Below are positions 9,095 through 19,568 of a stretch of 64,000 nt of DNA, one piece after another. The notes below the pieces were generated by a model. That model searched no databases. It saw nothing but the letters and a program-made list of their open reading frames with translations, and was not told where the DNA came from. Positions within the stretch are counted from its first letter, which is position 1, and each line of letters starts with the position of its first letter. The stretch covers positions 124,001 to 188,000 of the forward strand of contig NZ_ANIE01000003.1 in assembly GCF_000708045.1 (NCBI RefSeq), written 5' to 3'. The translations under genes were made by a program, and so were the position numbers. The DNA is from Marinobacter nitratireducens. GTDB lineage: Bacteria > Pseudomonadota > Gammaproteobacteria > Pseudomonadales > Oleiphilaceae.

Positions 9095-9673
9095 TCAGAA
9101 GCGGTAGGTGGCGCCGAAGCTCAACACATCTATATCGTAGGTGTCGAATCGGGCAACAACTGCAAGGTTGTTTTGCAGGTTATAGCGGGCGCCGATACCA
9201 ATGCCAAGCTCGATCGAAGAATCATCTGCCGATCCCGCCCAGGTGTTCGCTTCGGCATTGACGTAAACAAGGCCGCCGCGACCCAGAAGTTCCAGGCCCT
9301 TTACCTGAGGGTCGAGATCAAGCGTGTAAGTGGCATAGCCACCCAGCCCGAAATAGCTGCCTTCAACGGTGACAGAGTTTCCGAAGCCGTCGGAAACGGT
9401 CGTTTCGGCGTCGGAAGCGGTCAGTGTAAGTTCCGCTTCGGCGCCCAGCCCCGGCAGGAACTGATCAAGTGACGTCCCGAATGTGCCGGCAATAACAATG
9501 GCGTCGTCGCTCAGACCCATGTCCGCGAAGCCCAGGCGAGCTTCTGCGTAGCCATTGTTGATCAGATCGTTGGTGGTCAGCGCTCTTGAGTCTGACTGGC
9601 CGTGGTTGTCTGCGTTAGCAATACCGGACATGAGGGAGGCACACAGGGCCGAGCAAACCAATGCGTTTTTCAT
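9095..9673 (-). CDS. Small outer membrane beta-barrel protein (porin-like), function unknown
   Basis: 192 residues. The signal peptide (residues 1-22) has a typical hydrophobic core and an Ala-x-Ala site (GIANADN). The mature part shows alternating-hydrophobic strands (AEARLGFADMGL, YFGLGGYATYTLDLD, IELGIGIGARYNL) and ends in Tyr-Arg-Phe, the terminal aromatic signature recognised by the BAM complex. The overall look is the OmpA/porin-like 8-stranded family. The start ATG has AAGGA seven bases upstream. It is a lone gene convergent with fpr. I cannot assign a ligand or role. Confidence 0.75.
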   Translation of the reverse strand: MKNALVCSALCASLMSGIANADNHGQSDSRALTTNDLINNGYAEARLGFADMGLSDDAIVIAGTFGTSLDQFLPGLGAEAELTLTASDAETTVSDGFGNSVTVEGSYFGLGGYATYTLDLDPQVKGLELLGRGGLVYVNAEANTWAGSADDSSIELGIGIGARYNLQNNLAVVARFDTYDIDVLSFGATYRF

Positions 9674-9909
9674 ATAACGTCCTTTTTCTGATTTATTATT
9701 TCCGGTTCGGCATGCGAAGCCGGTGGCGTGACCATACAGAATTCAGGAGTCCCATTCGGTAATGCATCAGTAACACTTTGAAGTGGATCACGGAAAAGAG
9801 TTCTCGCGCCGTTGTTGAGTCAGACGAATCTAAACGATCTTTAAGTTGGTTGTTATTAATCTTGATGAGACGTTTGGCCATACTGGGGTTTTCTGATCGA
9901 CGAAAGACC

Positions 9910-10851
9910 ATGTTCCGGTTTGACCGCCATGTGGTTGCGGAATGGAGAAATGCCTTGTTTAAAGAAACGTCGGTTTTGATTGGGGTGCTCAGTGCTGTGA
10001 TGCTGAGTGCCTGTGATTCTCAGTCGGGTGACGCTGCTGGTAAGCAGTCCGAAGCTGCATCTCACGTATCCTCTTCCCCCCAGACAGCTTCAGACACCGA
10101 TATTTCGCTGGCACTCGAGCCTGCTCAACTGGACTGGGTGGGTGAGAAAATCTTTCAGAATGAATGCGCCGGAAAACTGGAGTGCCTGGTGCACTGGAAT
10201 AAGGGGGAGGCTTTCCCCTCGCTTGGGATCGGGCACTTCATCTGGTATCCAAAAGGCGTCGATGGGCGTTTCACGGAAAGTTTCCCGAAGCTGATCCAAT
10301 ACATGGTTCAGCGTCAGGCCAGCCTTCCTGACTCGTTGGTTGGTCTTGATCCTTTTGATGCGCCCTGGCCCGACCGGGATGCATTCCTGCAGGCGAAGAA
10401 TTCGCCTCGTCTGGCGGAGTTGCGTCAGTTTTTGGCAGGTACGCAGGGCCTGCAGGCCGAATTTATCTTTCGTAGGGCAAGGGAATCGCTGGAAAAGGTC
10501 GTTCAAGCAGCGCCTGAGCCGCGTCGTGAGGAAGTGCGTGCGAGACTGGTGGATCTGAGCGCAACCCCCGGAGGCGTTTATGCCCTGGCGGACTACGTCA
10601 ATTTCAAGGGAGAGGGGATTGCACCCGCAGAGCGCTACCAGGGAAAAGGGTGGGGGTTGTTGCAGGTCCTGCTCAATATGGAGGCGGCCTCGGATAGACC
10701 TGCCCTGGATAAGTTTCGTGAGGCTGCGAGCTATGTCCTGACTCGTCGGGCGCAGAATGCGGAAAATCCAATCGAGCGGGAGCGTTGGTTGCCCGGATGG
10801 CTCAGGCGGCTCGAGAGCTATCGCGAACCACCTGAAGTAACGTCACGATAA
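9910..10851 (+). CDS. Uncharacterised lipoprotein, possibly lysozyme-like fold
   Basis: About 300 residues. A hydrophobic segment ending LSAC (Cys near residue 35 from the ATG) is a lipoprotein signal. A Ser/Ala/Thr-rich linker follows, then a compact domain. The ATG at 9910 has a poor ribosome binding site. A TTG at 9955 has GGAG at 7 bases and gives a standard short lipoprotein signal ([20 protein letters not shown]), so it may be the true start. The domain has a conserved-looking core ([30 protein letters not shown]) and a second ([17 protein letters not shown]). An acidic residue followed by GIGH recalls T4-type lysozymes, but I cannot confirm peptidoglycan cleavage. The last 9 bases overlap the convergent lpxH. 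Confidence 0.7.
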   Translation: MFRFDRHVVAEWRNALFKETSVLIGVLSAVMLSACDSQSGDAAGKQSEAASHVSSSPQTASDTDISLALEPAQLDWVGEKIFQNECAGKLECLVHWNKGEAFPSLGIGHFIWYPKGVDGRFTESFPKLIQYMVQRQASLPDSLVGLDPFDAPWPDRDAFLQAKNSPRLAELRQFLAGTQGLQAEFIFRRARESLEKVVQAAPEPRREEVRARLVDLSATPGGVYALADYVNFKGEGIAPAERYQGKGWGLLQVLLNMEAASDRPALDKFREAASYVLTRRAQNAENPIERERWLPGWLRRLESYREPPEVTSR

Positions 10852-11571
10852 CGGCGCTTTTTTCAGCTCTGGCTCCTGTCCGGGCCGGGCTTCCAGCCAC
10901 CAGACGTTCCGGTCCCAATCGCCCAGAACGATTCGCCATGCCTGCTGGCCGTTAGCGTTTAACTCGTGGATTGCCGGCCGGTGCGTGTGGCCATGGATCA
11001 GCCGCTGCACACTGTGCTTTTCCATTTCTTTCACAACTTCTTCCGGAGTCACGTCCATGATGGTCTCGGCCTTGCCCTGATTCTTGGCCATGGAGATTTC
11101 CCGGAGTTGACGTGCCATCTGCTGACGATCTTCCAGCGGCCGGGCGAGCATCATCTGGATCATCTGCGGATTACGCATACTGGCCCGGAATTTCTGATAC
11201 TCCACATCGGCTGTGCACAGGCTGTCGCCATGCATCAACAGGGTCGGGGTGCCGTACAGATCGATGACAGTGGGGTCAGCGAGTAGCGTAGCCCCGGCCC
11301 GGTTGCAGAATGCCTCGCCAATCAGGAAATCTCGATTGCCGTGCATCAGGAAGATTTCGGTTCCACCGGCGCTTACTTCTTGCAGTGCCTCTGCGATACG
11401 TTCCTGAAGCGGAGTCTTTTCATCATCGCCAATCCAGGCTTCGAAGAAGTCCCCCAGAATATAGAGCTGTTCAACGCCACTGGCTTTTTGCTTCAGGAAG
11501 GAGAGGAATGCCTCCGTAATGTCGGGACGCGACTCCTCCAGGTGCAGGTCTGAGATAAACAGCGTGGTCAC
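10843..11571 (-). CDS. lpxH: UDP-2,3-diacylglucosamine diphosphatase LpxH
   Basis: 242 residues, family length. Cleaves UDP-2,3-diacylglucosamine to lipid X and UMP in lipid A synthesis, at the inner face of the cytoplasmic membrane. The metallophosphoesterase motifs occur in order: DLHL (residues 8-11), [26 protein letters not shown] and [10 protein letters not shown]. Its ATG overlaps the ppiB stop as ATGA, so translation is probably coupled. The same ppiB-lpxH pair is found in Pseudomonas. The 3' end overlaps the convergent lipoprotein gene by 9 bases. Confidence 0.95.
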   Translation of the reverse strand: MTTLFISDLHLEESRPDITEAFLSFLKQKASGVEQLYILGDFFEAWIGDDEKTPLQERIAEALQEVSAGGTEIFLMHGNRDFLIGEAFCNRAGATLLADPTVIDLYGTPTLLMHGDSLCTADVEYQKFRASMRNPQMIQMMLARPLEDRQQMARQLREISMAKNQGKAETIMDVTPEEVVKEMEKHSVQRLIHGHTHRPAIHELNANGQQAWRIVLGDWDRNVWWLEARPGQEPELKKAPLS

Positions 11572-12068
11572 GCGTCCTCCAGGACCTCAGCTTTCTCGAT
11601 CACCACGTCGTCGGCAGGCACGTCCTGATGCCCGGCGCGCATGGTAGTGCGAACGGCCCGGATCTTGTTAACGGTGTCCATGCCTTCGACAACCTTGCCA
11701 AACACGCAGTAACCCCAACCCTCGGCATTTTTGGCGGTGTGATCCAGGAAGCCATTGTTCTCAACGTTAATAAAGAACTGGGCCGTGGCGGAGTGGGGGT
11801 CCATGGTGCGGGCCATGGCGATGGTGCCCTGCATGTTGCTCAACCCATTATCAGCCTCGTTCTGGATGGCGTCACGGGTTTTGCGAGGTGCCATGCCTGG
11901 CTCGAAGCCACCGCCCTGAATCATGAAGTTGCTGATTACACGGTGGAAAATCAGACCGTCATAAAAACCGTCACGGACGTACTGCTCGAAATTTTTGGCG
12001 GTTTCCGGTGCCTTGTCATAATCCAGATCTAGTTTGATGTCACCGTAGTTGGTAGTCAGCAGAATCAT
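11568..12068 (-). CDS. ppiB: Peptidyl-prolyl cis-trans isomerase B (cyclophilin)
   Basis: 166 residues from ATG 12068, preceded by AGGAA at a good distance; the in-frame ATG at 12098 adds 10 residues not seen in the family. A cytoplasmic cyclophilin without signal peptide, catalysing proline isomerisation during folding. The active-site segments [31 protein letters not shown] and [13 protein letters not shown] are clear. It is the first gene of the ppiB-lpxH pair and is divergent from glnS; the roughly 140-bp gap carries the promoters of both. Confidence 0.95.
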   Translation of the reverse strand: MILLTTNYGDIKLDLDYDKAPETAKNFEQYVRDGFYDGLIFHRVISNFMIQGGGFEPGMAPRKTRDAIQNEADNGLSNMQGTIAMARTMDPHSATAQFFINVENNGFLDHTAKNAEGWGYCVFGKVVEGMDTVNKIRAVRTTMRAGHQDVPADDVVIEKAEVLEDA

Positions 12069-12161
12069 CAGGGTTTCCTGTTTGCAAAGGTTAATCACAA
12101 TAGTACGGCTATTGTACTCAAGAGTTTGCCGCTATGCATGAGTCCGGAAGGGATTTGTGGG

Positions 12162-12167
12162 TATAAT
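12162..12167 (+). promoter_or_regulatory. Consensus -10 element for glnS
   Basis: A perfect TATAAT lies 39 bases before the glnS start codon. I see no good -35 hexamer at the right spacing, so only the -10 is called. Confidence 0.55.
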
Positions 12168-12206
12168 ACGCGGTTTCAGATTCACATCCCTGTCAACAGA
12201 GAACGT

Positions 12207-13886
12207 ATGAGCGCCGAGTCGAAGAAAGCCCATAACTTTATCCAGAGCCTGATCGAAGACGCCATCGCGAAGGGCGAGCACACCGGAAAGGTGGTTACCC
12301 GTTTCCCGCCCGAGCCAAATGGCTACCTCCACATTGGTCACGCCAAGTCCATCTGCCTGAACTTCGGTATCGCAGAGACCTTTGCTGGTGACTGTAATCT
12401 CCGGTTTGATGACACCAATCCGGAGAAGGAAAGCCAGGAGTATATCGACGCCATCAAGCAGGACGTAGAGTGGCTTGGCTATAAGTGGGCGGGCGATGTT
12501 CGTTTTGCATCCGATTACTTTGATGCCCTGTACGAGTTTGCCGAAGAGCTGATTCGAAACGGCAAGGCTTACGTCTGCGAACTATCGGCTGAACAGATGG
12601 CCGAGTATCGGGGCAGCCTGAAGGAGCCGGGCAAGAACAGTCCATACCGTGATCGTCCCGTTGAAGAAAACCTGCAACTGTTCCGGGATATGCGGGCAGG
12701 CAAGTTTGGCAATGGCGAAAAGGTGCTTCGCGCCAAGATTGATATGGCGTCTCCGAACATCAATATGCGGGATCCGATCCTTTACCGGATTCGCTACGCG
12801 GATCACCATCAGACCGGTGATAAGTGGTGCATCTATCCGATGTATGACTTTACCCACCCGATTTCCGATGCCCTGGAAGGCATTACTCATTCCTTGTGTA
12901 CGCTGGAGTTCGAGGACCATCGCCCGCTGTACGACTGGGCGCTGGACAATATTTCCGGTCCCTGTCATCCGCGTCAGATCGAGTTCGCCCGACTGAACCT
13001 GAACTACACCATTACCTCCAAGCGTAAACTCAAGCGCCTGGTTGACGAGAAGTTCGTGGATGGCTGGGACGATCCGCGGATGCCGACGATTTCCGGCATG
13101 CGCCGCCGTGGCTATACGCCGGAATCCATCCGCGCGTTTTGCGACATGATCGGTGTCAACAAGGCGGGCGGAACTGTCGATGTGGGTATGCTTGAGTATG
13201 CCATCCGGGAAGATCTCAATGCCCGAGCTCCGCGCGCCATGTGCGTCATGCGGCCGTTGAAGGTCACTCTGGTCAATTACCCGGCTGACAAGACGGAAAC
13301 CCTGGTGTTGCCGGTTCATCCTCAGAATCCGGATATGGGCGAGCGAGAAGTGACCTGGAGTCAGACGCTTTTCATCGATCGGGAAGATTTTGTTGAAGAG
13401 CCGCCACGAAAGTGGAAGCGACTGGCGCCAGATCAGGCGGTGCGGTTGCGCGGCGGGTATGTGATGACCTGTCTTGAGATTGTTCGAGATGACAATGGCG
13501 AGATTGTCGAGCTGAAGTGCGAGTACGATCCCAATACGCTGGGCGTTAACCCCGAGGGCTACAAGCCCAATGGCGTTGTCCACTGGGTGTCCGCTACCGA
13601 TAGCGTTGAGGCTGACATTCAACTCTACGACCGCCTGTTCAATCACGAATCGCCTGACAGTGACAAGGACGGCGACTTTGTCGATCATCTCAATCCCGAG
13701 TCGCTGGTGACACTGGCGGGTGCCCGAGTGGAGAAAGGCCTGGCCGATCCACGCACGGATGTGCCATACCAATTTGAGCGGGAAGGTTACTTTTTCTGTG
13801 ACCCGGCGTTGACCGAAAAAGCCGGGCGTCCGGTATTCAATCGCACCGTTACCCTCCGGGATTCCTGGGGCAAGGGGGGCAAGTGA
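12207..13886 (+). CDS. glnS: Glutaminyl-tRNA synthetase
   Basis: 559 residues from ATG 12207; the longer frame would start before the -10 element. A class I synthetase that charges tRNA-Gln. The HIGH motif is present as [15 protein letters not shown] near residue 40, and the Rossmann domain and C-terminal beta-barrels follow in family order. The second signature reads ITSKRKL, where E. coli has VMSKRKL: Met replaced by Thr just before the catalytic Ser-Lys. The gene overlaps cysS by four bases (GTGA), so the two synthetases form one operon, as in Pseudomonas. Confidence 0.96.
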   Translation: MSAESKKAHNFIQSLIEDAIAKGEHTGKVVTRFPPEPNGYLHIGHAKSICLNFGIAETFAGDCNLRFDDTNPEKESQEYIDAIKQDVEWLGYKWAGDVRFASDYFDALYEFAEELIRNGKAYVCELSAEQMAEYRGSLKEPGKNSPYRDRPVEENLQLFRDMRAGKFGNGEKVLRAKIDMASPNINMRDPILYRIRYADHHQTGDKWCIYPMYDFTHPISDALEGITHSLCTLEFEDHRPLYDWALDNISGPCHPRQIEFARLNLNYTITSKRKLKRLVDEKFVDGWDDPRMPTISGMRRRGYTPESIRAFCDMIGVNKAGGTVDVGMLEYAIREDLNARAPRAMCVMRPLKVTLVNYPADKTETLVLPVHPQNPDMGEREVTWSQTLFIDREDFVEEPPRKWKRLAPDQAVRLRGGYVMTCLEIVRDDNGEIVELKCEYDPNTLGVNPEGYKPNGVVHWVSATDSVEADIQLYDRLFNHESPDSDKDGDFVDHLNPESLVTLAGARVEKGLADPRTDVPYQFEREGYFFCDPALTEKAGRPVFNRTVTLRDSWGKGGK

Positions 13887-15271
13887 TCCGTATATACAAC
13901 ACCCTGACGAAAGAGAAAGAAGAGTTCCGCCCGATCGAGCCGGGCAAGGTTCGCATGTATGTGTGTGGCATGACCGTTTATGACTACTGCCACCTCGGCC
14001 ACGGGCGAGTGTTGGTGGCGTTCGACGTCATTACTCGCTATCTGCGGCACCGCGGCTTTGATGTGCATTACGTGCGGAACATCACTGATATTGATGACAA
14101 GATTCTGATTCGTGCTGACGAAAACGGTGAAGTCTTTACGGAACTGACTGGGCGTATGATTCAGGCAATGCATGAGGACGAGGCTCGGCTGGGCGTGCTT
14201 TCACCAAGTGAAGAGCCCCGAGCGACGGCCTACATTGACGATATTGTCGCCATGATTCAGCGCCTGATCTCCACAGGCCATGCCTACCCGGCCGATAATG
14301 GCGATGTTTACTTCGCCGTTGAATCCTTCCCGGAATACGGAAAGCTTAGTCGCAAAAAACTGGAAGATCTGGTTGCCGGTGCGCGGGTCGATGTGCAGGA
14401 AGCCAAGCGCAGTCCCGCCGATTTTGCACTCTGGAAAGGTGCAAAGTCCGGGGAGGTCAGTTGGCCTTCTCCCTGGGGCGATGGTCGCCCCGGATGGCAT
14501 ATAGAGTGTTCCGCGATGTCCACGAAGTGCCTGGGTGATACGTTCGACATTCATGGGGGTGGGCCCGATCTTCTTTTCCCGCATCATGAGAACGAAATCG
14601 CTCAATCAGAGTGCGCGACAGGGCACAAGTTCGTTCATACCTGGATGCATGCGGGCGCGATTCGCGTAAACAAGGAAAAGATGTCGAAATCTCTCGGCAA
14701 CTTCTTCACGATTCGCGAGATACTCGAGAAGTATCCTGCAGAGGTCGTTCGTTACTTCCTGGTTTCCAGCCATTATCGCAGTCAGGTCGATTACTCGGAA
14801 GAGAGTCTGGAAGAAGCTACTCGCACGCTGACCAAGCTCTATCACGCACTGCGCGGCCTTGTTCCGGCGAAGCCAGGTGATGTCGGCGAGACTGAGCACG
14901 ACCGCCGGTTTACGGAAGTGATGGATGATGATTTTAATACCGCGGGCGCTATTTCCGTCTTGCATGCGGTTGCCGGTGAAATCAATCAGCACCGTCGGGA
15001 TGGGGATGAAGAGGCTGCCCGGAACAGTGCGGCCGTACTGGTTCGCCTGGGGGTAGTATTGGGGTTGCTACAGCAGGATCCTGAGGCCTTTTTCCAGAGC
15101 GGTTCGGATGACGATCTGACGGCTGAGGATATCGAGGCAATGATTCAGGCCAGGGCAGACGCCCGAAAGGCCAAGGATTTTGCTGAGGCTGACCGGATCA
15201 GGGATGAGCTTATGGCGAAAGGTGTCATCCTCGACGACTCCCGTGAAGGAACGAGCTGGCGTAGAGCCTGA
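13883..15271 (+). CDS. cysS: Cysteinyl-tRNA synthetase
   Basis: 462 residues, family length. GTG start overlapping the glnS stop, with a G-rich ribosome binding site just upstream. A class Ia synthetase charging tRNA-Cys. The zinc site that selects cysteine is seen at [18 protein letters not shown] and [12 protein letters not shown]. The HIGH motif reads HLGHGRVLV and the KMSKS motif [12 protein letters not shown] short DALR-type helical domain is at the C-terminus. Translation is probably coupled to glnS. Confidence 0.96.
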   Translation: MIRIYNTLTKEKEEFRPIEPGKVRMYVCGMTVYDYCHLGHGRVLVAFDVITRYLRHRGFDVHYVRNITDIDDKILIRADENGEVFTELTGRMIQAMHEDEARLGVLSPSEEPRATAYIDDIVAMIQRLISTGHAYPADNGDVYFAVESFPEYGKLSRKKLEDLVAGARVDVQEAKRSPADFALWKGAKSGEVSWPSPWGDGRPGWHIECSAMSTKCLGDTFDIHGGGPDLLFPHHENEIAQSECATGHKFVHTWMHAGAIRVNKEKMSKSLGNFFTIREILEKYPAEVVRYFLVSSHYRSQVDYSEESLEEATRTLTKLYHALRGLVPAKPGDVGETEHDRRFTEVMDDDFNTAGAISVLHAVAGEINQHRRDGDEEAARNSAAVLVRLGVVLGLLQQDPEAFFQSGSDDDLTAEDIEAMIQARADARKAKDFAEADRIRDELMAKGVILDDSREGTSWRRA

Positions 15272-15366
15272 TTTAACGAAGATCGCGCATGGTCAGACCA
15301 GTTTTGTGCCTGAAGGAATGATCTCATAGGCATTTTCCCGTACAATGCGCGGCTCAAATTTGAATG

Positions 15367-15387
15367 CCCCCTTAACGTTGAAGGGGG
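15367..15387 (+). promoter_or_regulatory. Hairpin in the glcB leader
   Basis: CCCCCTT/AAGGGGG arms enclose AACGTTG, ending 34 bases before the glcB start. There is no T-run, so it is not a terminator. It may be an operator or an mRNA-stability hairpin. A weak -10-like TACAAT lies at 15341. Confidence 0.45.
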
Positions 15388-15421
15388 AGTCGGGAAACGT
15401 AACCCACTGAGGCAGACAACG

Positions 15422-17602
15422 ATGACAGAACGCGTACAAATCGGCGGCATTCAGGTCGCGAAGAATCTGTATGATTTCGTAAACAATGAAGCGATTCCGG
15501 GAACCGGGGTTGATGCGGAAAAATTCTGGGCCGAATTTGACAAGATCGTTAACGAGCTGGCCCCGCGCAACCGCGAGCTGCTGGCCAAGCGCGACGCGAT
15601 TCAGGAAAAAATGGACAGCTGGAACCGTGACCACAAAGGTCAGAAGCTGGACATGGCTGAATACAAGTCATTCCTGACTGAAATCGGTTACCTCGTTGAT
15701 GAGCCGGCGGATTTCAAGATTTCTACCTCCAACGTAGATCCTGAAGTCGCAACCATGGCTGGTCCTCAGCTTGTCGTGCCGATCATGAACGCGCGCTTTG
15801 CGCTGAATGCCGCGAATGCCCGCTGGGGTAGCCTGTATGACGCACTGTACGGCACCGACGCGATTTCTGAAGATGGCGGAGCCGACAAGGGCGCTGGCTA
15901 CAATCCGGTTCGTGGTGCCAAGGTTATCGAGTGGGCACGCAACCTGCTGGACAGCTCTGCTCCGCTGGCATCTGGCAGCCACAAAGATTCTGCCAAGTAC
16001 TACGTTGACGGTGGCAGGCTGGTGGTCAAGCTGCAGAACGGCGACGTTACCGGCCTGAAAGACGAGGCAGGCTTTGTTGGTTACGTCGGTGCTGCTGATG
16101 CCCCGACCGGTATTCTGCTGTCCAAAAACGGTATGCGTTTCGAAATCCAGTTCGATGCCAATCATCCGATCGGCAAGGATGACGGCGCCAACGTCAAAGA
16201 CGTCCTGATGGAATCTGCTCTCACCACCATCATGGATTGTGAGGATTCCGTTGCTGCAGTAGACGCTGACGACAAGGTAGTTGCCTACAAGAATTGGCTT
16301 GGTCTGATGAAGGGTGACCTCGAGGAAACCTTCGAGAAGGGCGGTAAGTCTCTGACCCGCAAAATGAATGGTGACCGTTCTTACACCGCTGCGGATGGTG
16401 GCGAATTGAGCGTTAAGGGCCGTAGCCTGCTGTTCGTTCGTAACGTTGGCCACCTGATGACCAACCCGGCGATCCTGCTGAGCGATGGTAACGAGATCCC
16501 TGAAGGGCTGATGGATGGTCTGATGACCTCCCTGATCGCCATTCACGATCTGAAGGGCAACAGCCCATTCCAGAACAGCACCAAGGGTTCTGTTTACATC
16601 GTTAAGCCGAAGCAGCACGGCCCGGAAGAGGTTGCGTTTACCAACGAATTTTTCGGTCGTGTCGAAGACGCGCTTGGCCTGCCGCGTTTCACGTTGAAAG
16701 TCGGCATTATGGACGAAGAGCGTCGCACCACGGTTAACCTCAAGGCCTGTATTCACGCTGCCAAAGAGCGTGCGGTCTTCATTAACACCGGCTTCCTGGA
16801 TCGCACCGGTGACGAGATTCACACCTCCATGGAGCTTGGTCCGTTCATCCGCAAGGGTGAGATGAAGCAGGCTGCCTGGATCAACGCCTATGAGAACTGG
16901 AACGTTGATATCGGTCTGGAAACCGGCTTCTCCGGTGTCGCTCAGATTGGTAAAGGTATGTGGGCAATGCCGGACCTGATGGCGGGCATGCTGGAAGCCA
17001 AGATCGGTCATCCGAAGTCTGGCGCTAACACTGCCTGGGTTCCGTCCCCGACCGCTGCAACCCTGCACGCGACCCATTATCATCAGGTCAATGTGTTTGA
17101 CGTTCAGAAAGAGCTGGCTTCCCGTCAGCGCGCTGCTCTGGAAGACATCCTGACGGTGCCTGTTCTGGAAGATGCATCTTCTCTGAGTGCTGACGATATC
17201 CAGCAGGAGCTGGACAACAATGCCCAGGGCATTCTTGGCTACGTTGTACGCTGGATTGATCAGGGTGTGGGGTGTTCCAAGGTTCCGGACATCAACAACG
17301 TTGGTCTGATGGAAGACCGCGCCACCCTGCGTATTTCCTCCCAGCTGCTGGCCAACTGGCTGCACCACGGTGTCTGCACAGAAGCGCAGATCGAGGAAAC
17401 CATGAAGCGCATGGCGGCGGTTGTGGATCAGCAGAATGCTGGCGATCCGGCTTACCGCAGCATGGCGCCTAACTTTGACGACAGCGTTGCCTTTGAGGCG
17501 GCTATGGCGCTGGTTCTGAAAGGTTGTGAGCAGCCGAATGGCTACACTGAGCCGCTTCTGCATGCCTACCGCCTGAAGGCGAAAGCCAAGTACGGCGCGT
17601 AA
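15422..17602 (+). CDS. glcB: Malate synthase G
   Basis: 726 residues (E. coli GlcB has 723). Condenses glyoxylate with acetyl-CoA to malate in the glyoxylate bypass and glycolate use. Family segments are clear along the whole protein: [17 protein letters not shown] with the acidic metal ligand, the [11 protein letters not shown] stretch, [13 protein letters not shown] and the C-terminal plug domain ending [10 protein letters not shown]. It stands alone, with no aceA or glc genes adjacent, so it serves as the stand-alone bypass enzyme. A hairpin precedes it and one of the strongest terminators in the window follows. Confidence 0.96.
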   Translation: MTERVQIGGIQVAKNLYDFVNNEAIPGTGVDAEKFWAEFDKIVNELAPRNRELLAKRDAIQEKMDSWNRDHKGQKLDMAEYKSFLTEIGYLVDEPADFKISTSNVDPEVATMAGPQLVVPIMNARFALNAANARWGSLYDALYGTDAISEDGGADKGAGYNPVRGAKVIEWARNLLDSSAPLASGSHKDSAKYYVDGGRLVVKLQNGDVTGLKDEAGFVGYVGAADAPTGILLSKNGMRFEIQFDANHPIGKDDGANVKDVLMESALTTIMDCEDSVAAVDADDKVVAYKNWLGLMKGDLEETFEKGGKSLTRKMNGDRSYTAADGGELSVKGRSLLFVRNVGHLMTNPAILLSDGNEIPEGLMDGLMTSLIAIHDLKGNSPFQNSTKGSVYIVKPKQHGPEEVAFTNEFFGRVEDALGLPRFTLKVGIMDEERRTTVNLKACIHAAKERAVFINTGFLDRTGDEIHTSMELGPFIRKGEMKQAAWINAYENWNVDIGLETGFSGVAQIGKGMWAMPDLMAGMLEAKIGHPKSGANTAWVPSPTAATLHATHYHQVNVFDVQKELASRQRAALEDILTVPVLEDASSLSADDIQQELDNNAQGILGYVVRWIDQGVGCSKVPDINNVGLMEDRATLRISSQLLANWLHHGVCTEAQIEETMKRMAAVVDQQNAGDPAYRSMAPNFDDSVAFEAAMALVLKGCEQPNGYTEPLLHAYRLKAKAKYGA

Positions 17603-17614
17603 GCGAGCAGTACA

Positions 17615-17656
17615 GACACAAAAAACCCCGCTCAGGCGGGGTTTTTTGTGTCTTGC
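17615..17656. terminator. Strong bidirectional terminator between glcB and folD
   Basis: Perfect 17-bp arms GACACAAAAAACCCCGC and its complement (17615-17652) around a TCAG loop. The A-run and T-run within the arms let it act on both convergent genes. Confidence 0.95.
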
Positions 17657-17698
17657 GCAAAGAGTTGAAAACCGCTGGCCGCGATTCCCGGAAGTGTC

Positions 17699-18556
17699 TC
17701 AGTCCTTGTGCAGAACGTCTGCGGCGTAGAGGGTGTTCTGGAGGAGCGTGGCGATGGTCATCGGTCCAACCCCGCCTGGAACCGGGGTGATATAGGCCGC
17801 GCGTTCTGCGGCAATGTCGAACTCCACATCGCCTCTCAGTTTGCCGTCCTCCATGCGATTGATGCCCACATCAATGACAGTTGCGCCGGGCTTGATCCAC
17901 TCGCCTTTGACCAGCCCGGGCTTTCCGGCAGCTGCGATCAGTATGTCGGCCTCGCCCACGAACTTGTCGAGGTTCGGAGTGAAACGATGGCATACCGTGG
18001 TGGTAGCGCCTTTGAGCAGCAGTTCCATACTCATTGGCCGGCCGACAATGTTGGATGCGCCGACAATGACGGCGTGTTGACCCTTGTAAGGTGTGTCAAT
18101 GCTGTCCAGCAGGGTGATGACGCCGGCCGGTGTGCAAGGGCGCAGTGTCGGTTTGCGTTGCATGAGGCGGCCGATGTTGTACGGGTGGAATCCGTCAACA
18201 TCCTTGTCCGGGCGGATCTTGACGAGAATTGGGTCGTCGTCCAGGTGGTCGGGCAGGGGGAGTTGAACCAGAATGCCGTCTACCGCCGGGTTCTCGTTCA
18301 GTTCATCGATAAGAGCTTCCAGTGCCTCCTGAGAGGTGTCTGCGGGAAGGTCGTAGGACAGGGAGAGGATGCCAGCCTCGTCGCAGGCCTTGCGCTTGTT
18401 GCCGACGTATACCTGGGAAGCGGGGTCGTCGCCCACCAGAACGACGGCCAGTCCCGGAGCTCTCAGCCCTTGCTGTTTGCGGGCTTCCACACCGGCGGCG
18501 ACTTGTTGTCTGACGGTGGCCGCGATTTCTTTTCCATTAATAAGTTTGGCGCTCAT
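17699..18556 (-). CDS. folD: Methylenetetrahydrofolate dehydrogenase / cyclohydrolase FolD
   Basis: 285 residues from ATG 18556 ([12 protein letters not shown]). The longer frame to 18628 lacks family support. Converts 5,10-methylene-THF to 10-formyl-THF using NADP, supplying one-carbon units for purines and formyl-Met. Signature motifs are [15 protein letters not shown], the Rossmann loop [11 protein letters not shown] and the C-terminal [15 protein letters not shown]. The catalytic Lys lies in [12 protein letters not shown]. It sits between glcB and the tRNA operon, the same neighbourhood as in Pseudomonas. Confidence 0.96.
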   Translation of the reverse strand: MSAKLINGKEIAATVRQQVAAGVEARKQQGLRAPGLAVVLVGDDPASQVYVGNKRKACDEAGILSLSYDLPADTSQEALEALIDELNENPAVDGILVQLPLPDHLDDDPILVKIRPDKDVDGFHPYNIGRLMQRKPTLRPCTPAGVITLLDSIDTPYKGQHAVIVGASNIVGRPMSMELLLKGATTTVCHRFTPNLDKFVGEADILIAAAGKPGLVKGEWIKPGATVIDVGINRMEDGKLRGDVEFDIAAERAAYITPVPGGVGPMTIATLLQNTLYAADVLHKD

Positions 18557-18716
18557 GTCTCGTCTTTGTAGATTAAGCATGGGTAAATGAAGATCGCGCA
18601 TTGTCTCATGGTTATGAGTGAACTCCAATTGGCGCTTTCACGGTCGGAGTTGGAACTTTTCACGCCTGTGATGGTCATCCGTTAAGCAAGTGTTTCAGAT
18701 AAATTGGAATTGCGTG

Positions 18717-18745
18717 TTGACGGGGCCGTTCGGCGCCGGTAATAT
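18717..18745 (+). promoter_or_regulatory. Stable-RNA promoter of the tRNA operon
   Basis: TTGACG (18717-18722), 17-bp spacer, TAATAT (18740-18745), followed at once by the GC-rich discriminator GCGCGCC. Such discriminators are typical of promoters under stringent (ppGpp) control. The first tRNA begins about 35 bases after the predicted start of transcription. Confidence 0.85.
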
Positions 18746-18785
18746 GCGCGCCAACTTTGCTGAGGCACTTGTTGTTCAGTCGAAA

Positions 18786-18862
18786 CGGGGTATAGCGCAG
18801 TCTGGTAGCGCGCCTGCTTTGGGAGCAGGATGTCGGGAGTTCGAATCTCTCTACCCCGACCA
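18786..18862 (+). tRNA. tRNA-Pro(TGG)
   Basis: 77 bases with encoded CCA. The acceptor stem CGGGGTA pairs with TACCCCG, the anticodon loop is TTTGGGA (anticodon TGG), and the T-loop is TTCGAAT. First of four tRNAs in one transcription unit. Confidence 0.97.
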
Positions 18863-18895
18863 TTTTTCTGGATATTCAGGTGGGCGAACGGTTAA

Positions 18896-18972
18896 GCGCC
18901 CGTAGCTCAGCTGGATAGAGCATCCGCCTTCTAAGCGGATGGTCGCAGGTTCGAGTCCTGCCGGGCGCGCCA
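18896..18972 (+). tRNA. tRNA-Arg(TCT)
   Basis: 77 bases with encoded CCA. The acceptor GCGCCCG pairs with CGGGCGC. Anticodon stem ATCCGC/GCGGAT with loop CTTCTAA gives anticodon TCT, which reads AGA/AGG. Confidence 0.97.
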
Positions 18973-19092
18973 TTAAGCCGTCGGTATGGGCAGGTGTTAA
19001 GTGCCTAAGTGCCGCGGCCACCGTCGCCAGCAAAGTTGAAGTGTCAATGGTCGGCCGGGTGCCGACAGTACCGAGAGGTACATCTCTTTGTG

Positions 19093-19168
19093 GTGGACGT
19101 AGCTCAGTTGGTAGAGCTCAGGATTGTGACTCCTGCGGTCGAGGGTTCGAACCCCTTCGTCCACCCCA
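19093..19168 (+). tRNA. tRNA-His(GTG)
   Basis: 76 bases with encoded CCA. Acceptor GTGGACG/CGTCCAC and anticodon GTG in loop TTGTGAC. The extra G(-1) that identifies tRNA-His is genomically encoded at 19092 opposite discriminator C. Confidence 0.97.
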
Positions 19169-19272
19169 CTTTTCCTTCTCTGTTAACGATCAGGGTTTGC
19201 CGCCGGGAGCGGTAAGGTTCCCGAAAGTCGTTATTCAAGTAGCGGAGTTGGAAAGCACCGAATTCAGGTTTT

Positions 19273-19357
19273 GCTCAGGTGGCGGAATTGGTAGACGCGC
19301 CAGATTTAGGTTCTGGTACCGAGAGGTGTGAGAGTTCGATTCTCTCCCTGAGCACCA
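19273..19357 (+). tRNA. tRNA-Leu(TAG)
   Basis: 85 bases with encoded CCA and the long variable arm of type II tRNAs. Acceptor GCTCAGG/CCTGAGC; anticodon stem CCAGA/TCTGG with loop TTTAGGT gives TAG. Last of the tRNA unit, followed by a terminator. Confidence 0.97.
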
Positions 19358-19370
19358 TCCTTTCTTGAAA

Positions 19371-19396
19371 AGCCCTCATTATCTGAGGGCTTTTTT
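19371..19396 (+). terminator. Terminator of the tRNA operon
   Basis: Stem AGCCCTCA/TGAGGGCT with loop TTATC, then a run of T, 14 bases after the tRNA-Leu CCA end. Confidence 0.92.
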
Positions 19397-19568
19397 CATT
19401 TCTATGCCTTGTCCTGCAATCTGCTTTTGGTAGGTGATTCTCTCGGCGGTGCAAACCGTGATAAACTACGTGCCTTTAATTTTTGGTCTTATTGTCGGCT
19501 GTAGTCCGGGGAAAGACTTTTAGGTTTAAATTCATTCACATACTGAACCTGTAATTTGAGGATCTTCC

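Noticed and set aside
9696..9911. 71-codon minus-strand frame between the small barrel gene and the lipoprotein gene
   Set aside because: Spans the promoter region of the barrel gene, basic random-looking composition, no support for translation.
15668..17563. 631-codon open frame opposite glcB
   Set aside because: Antisense shadow of malate synthase G; no family features.
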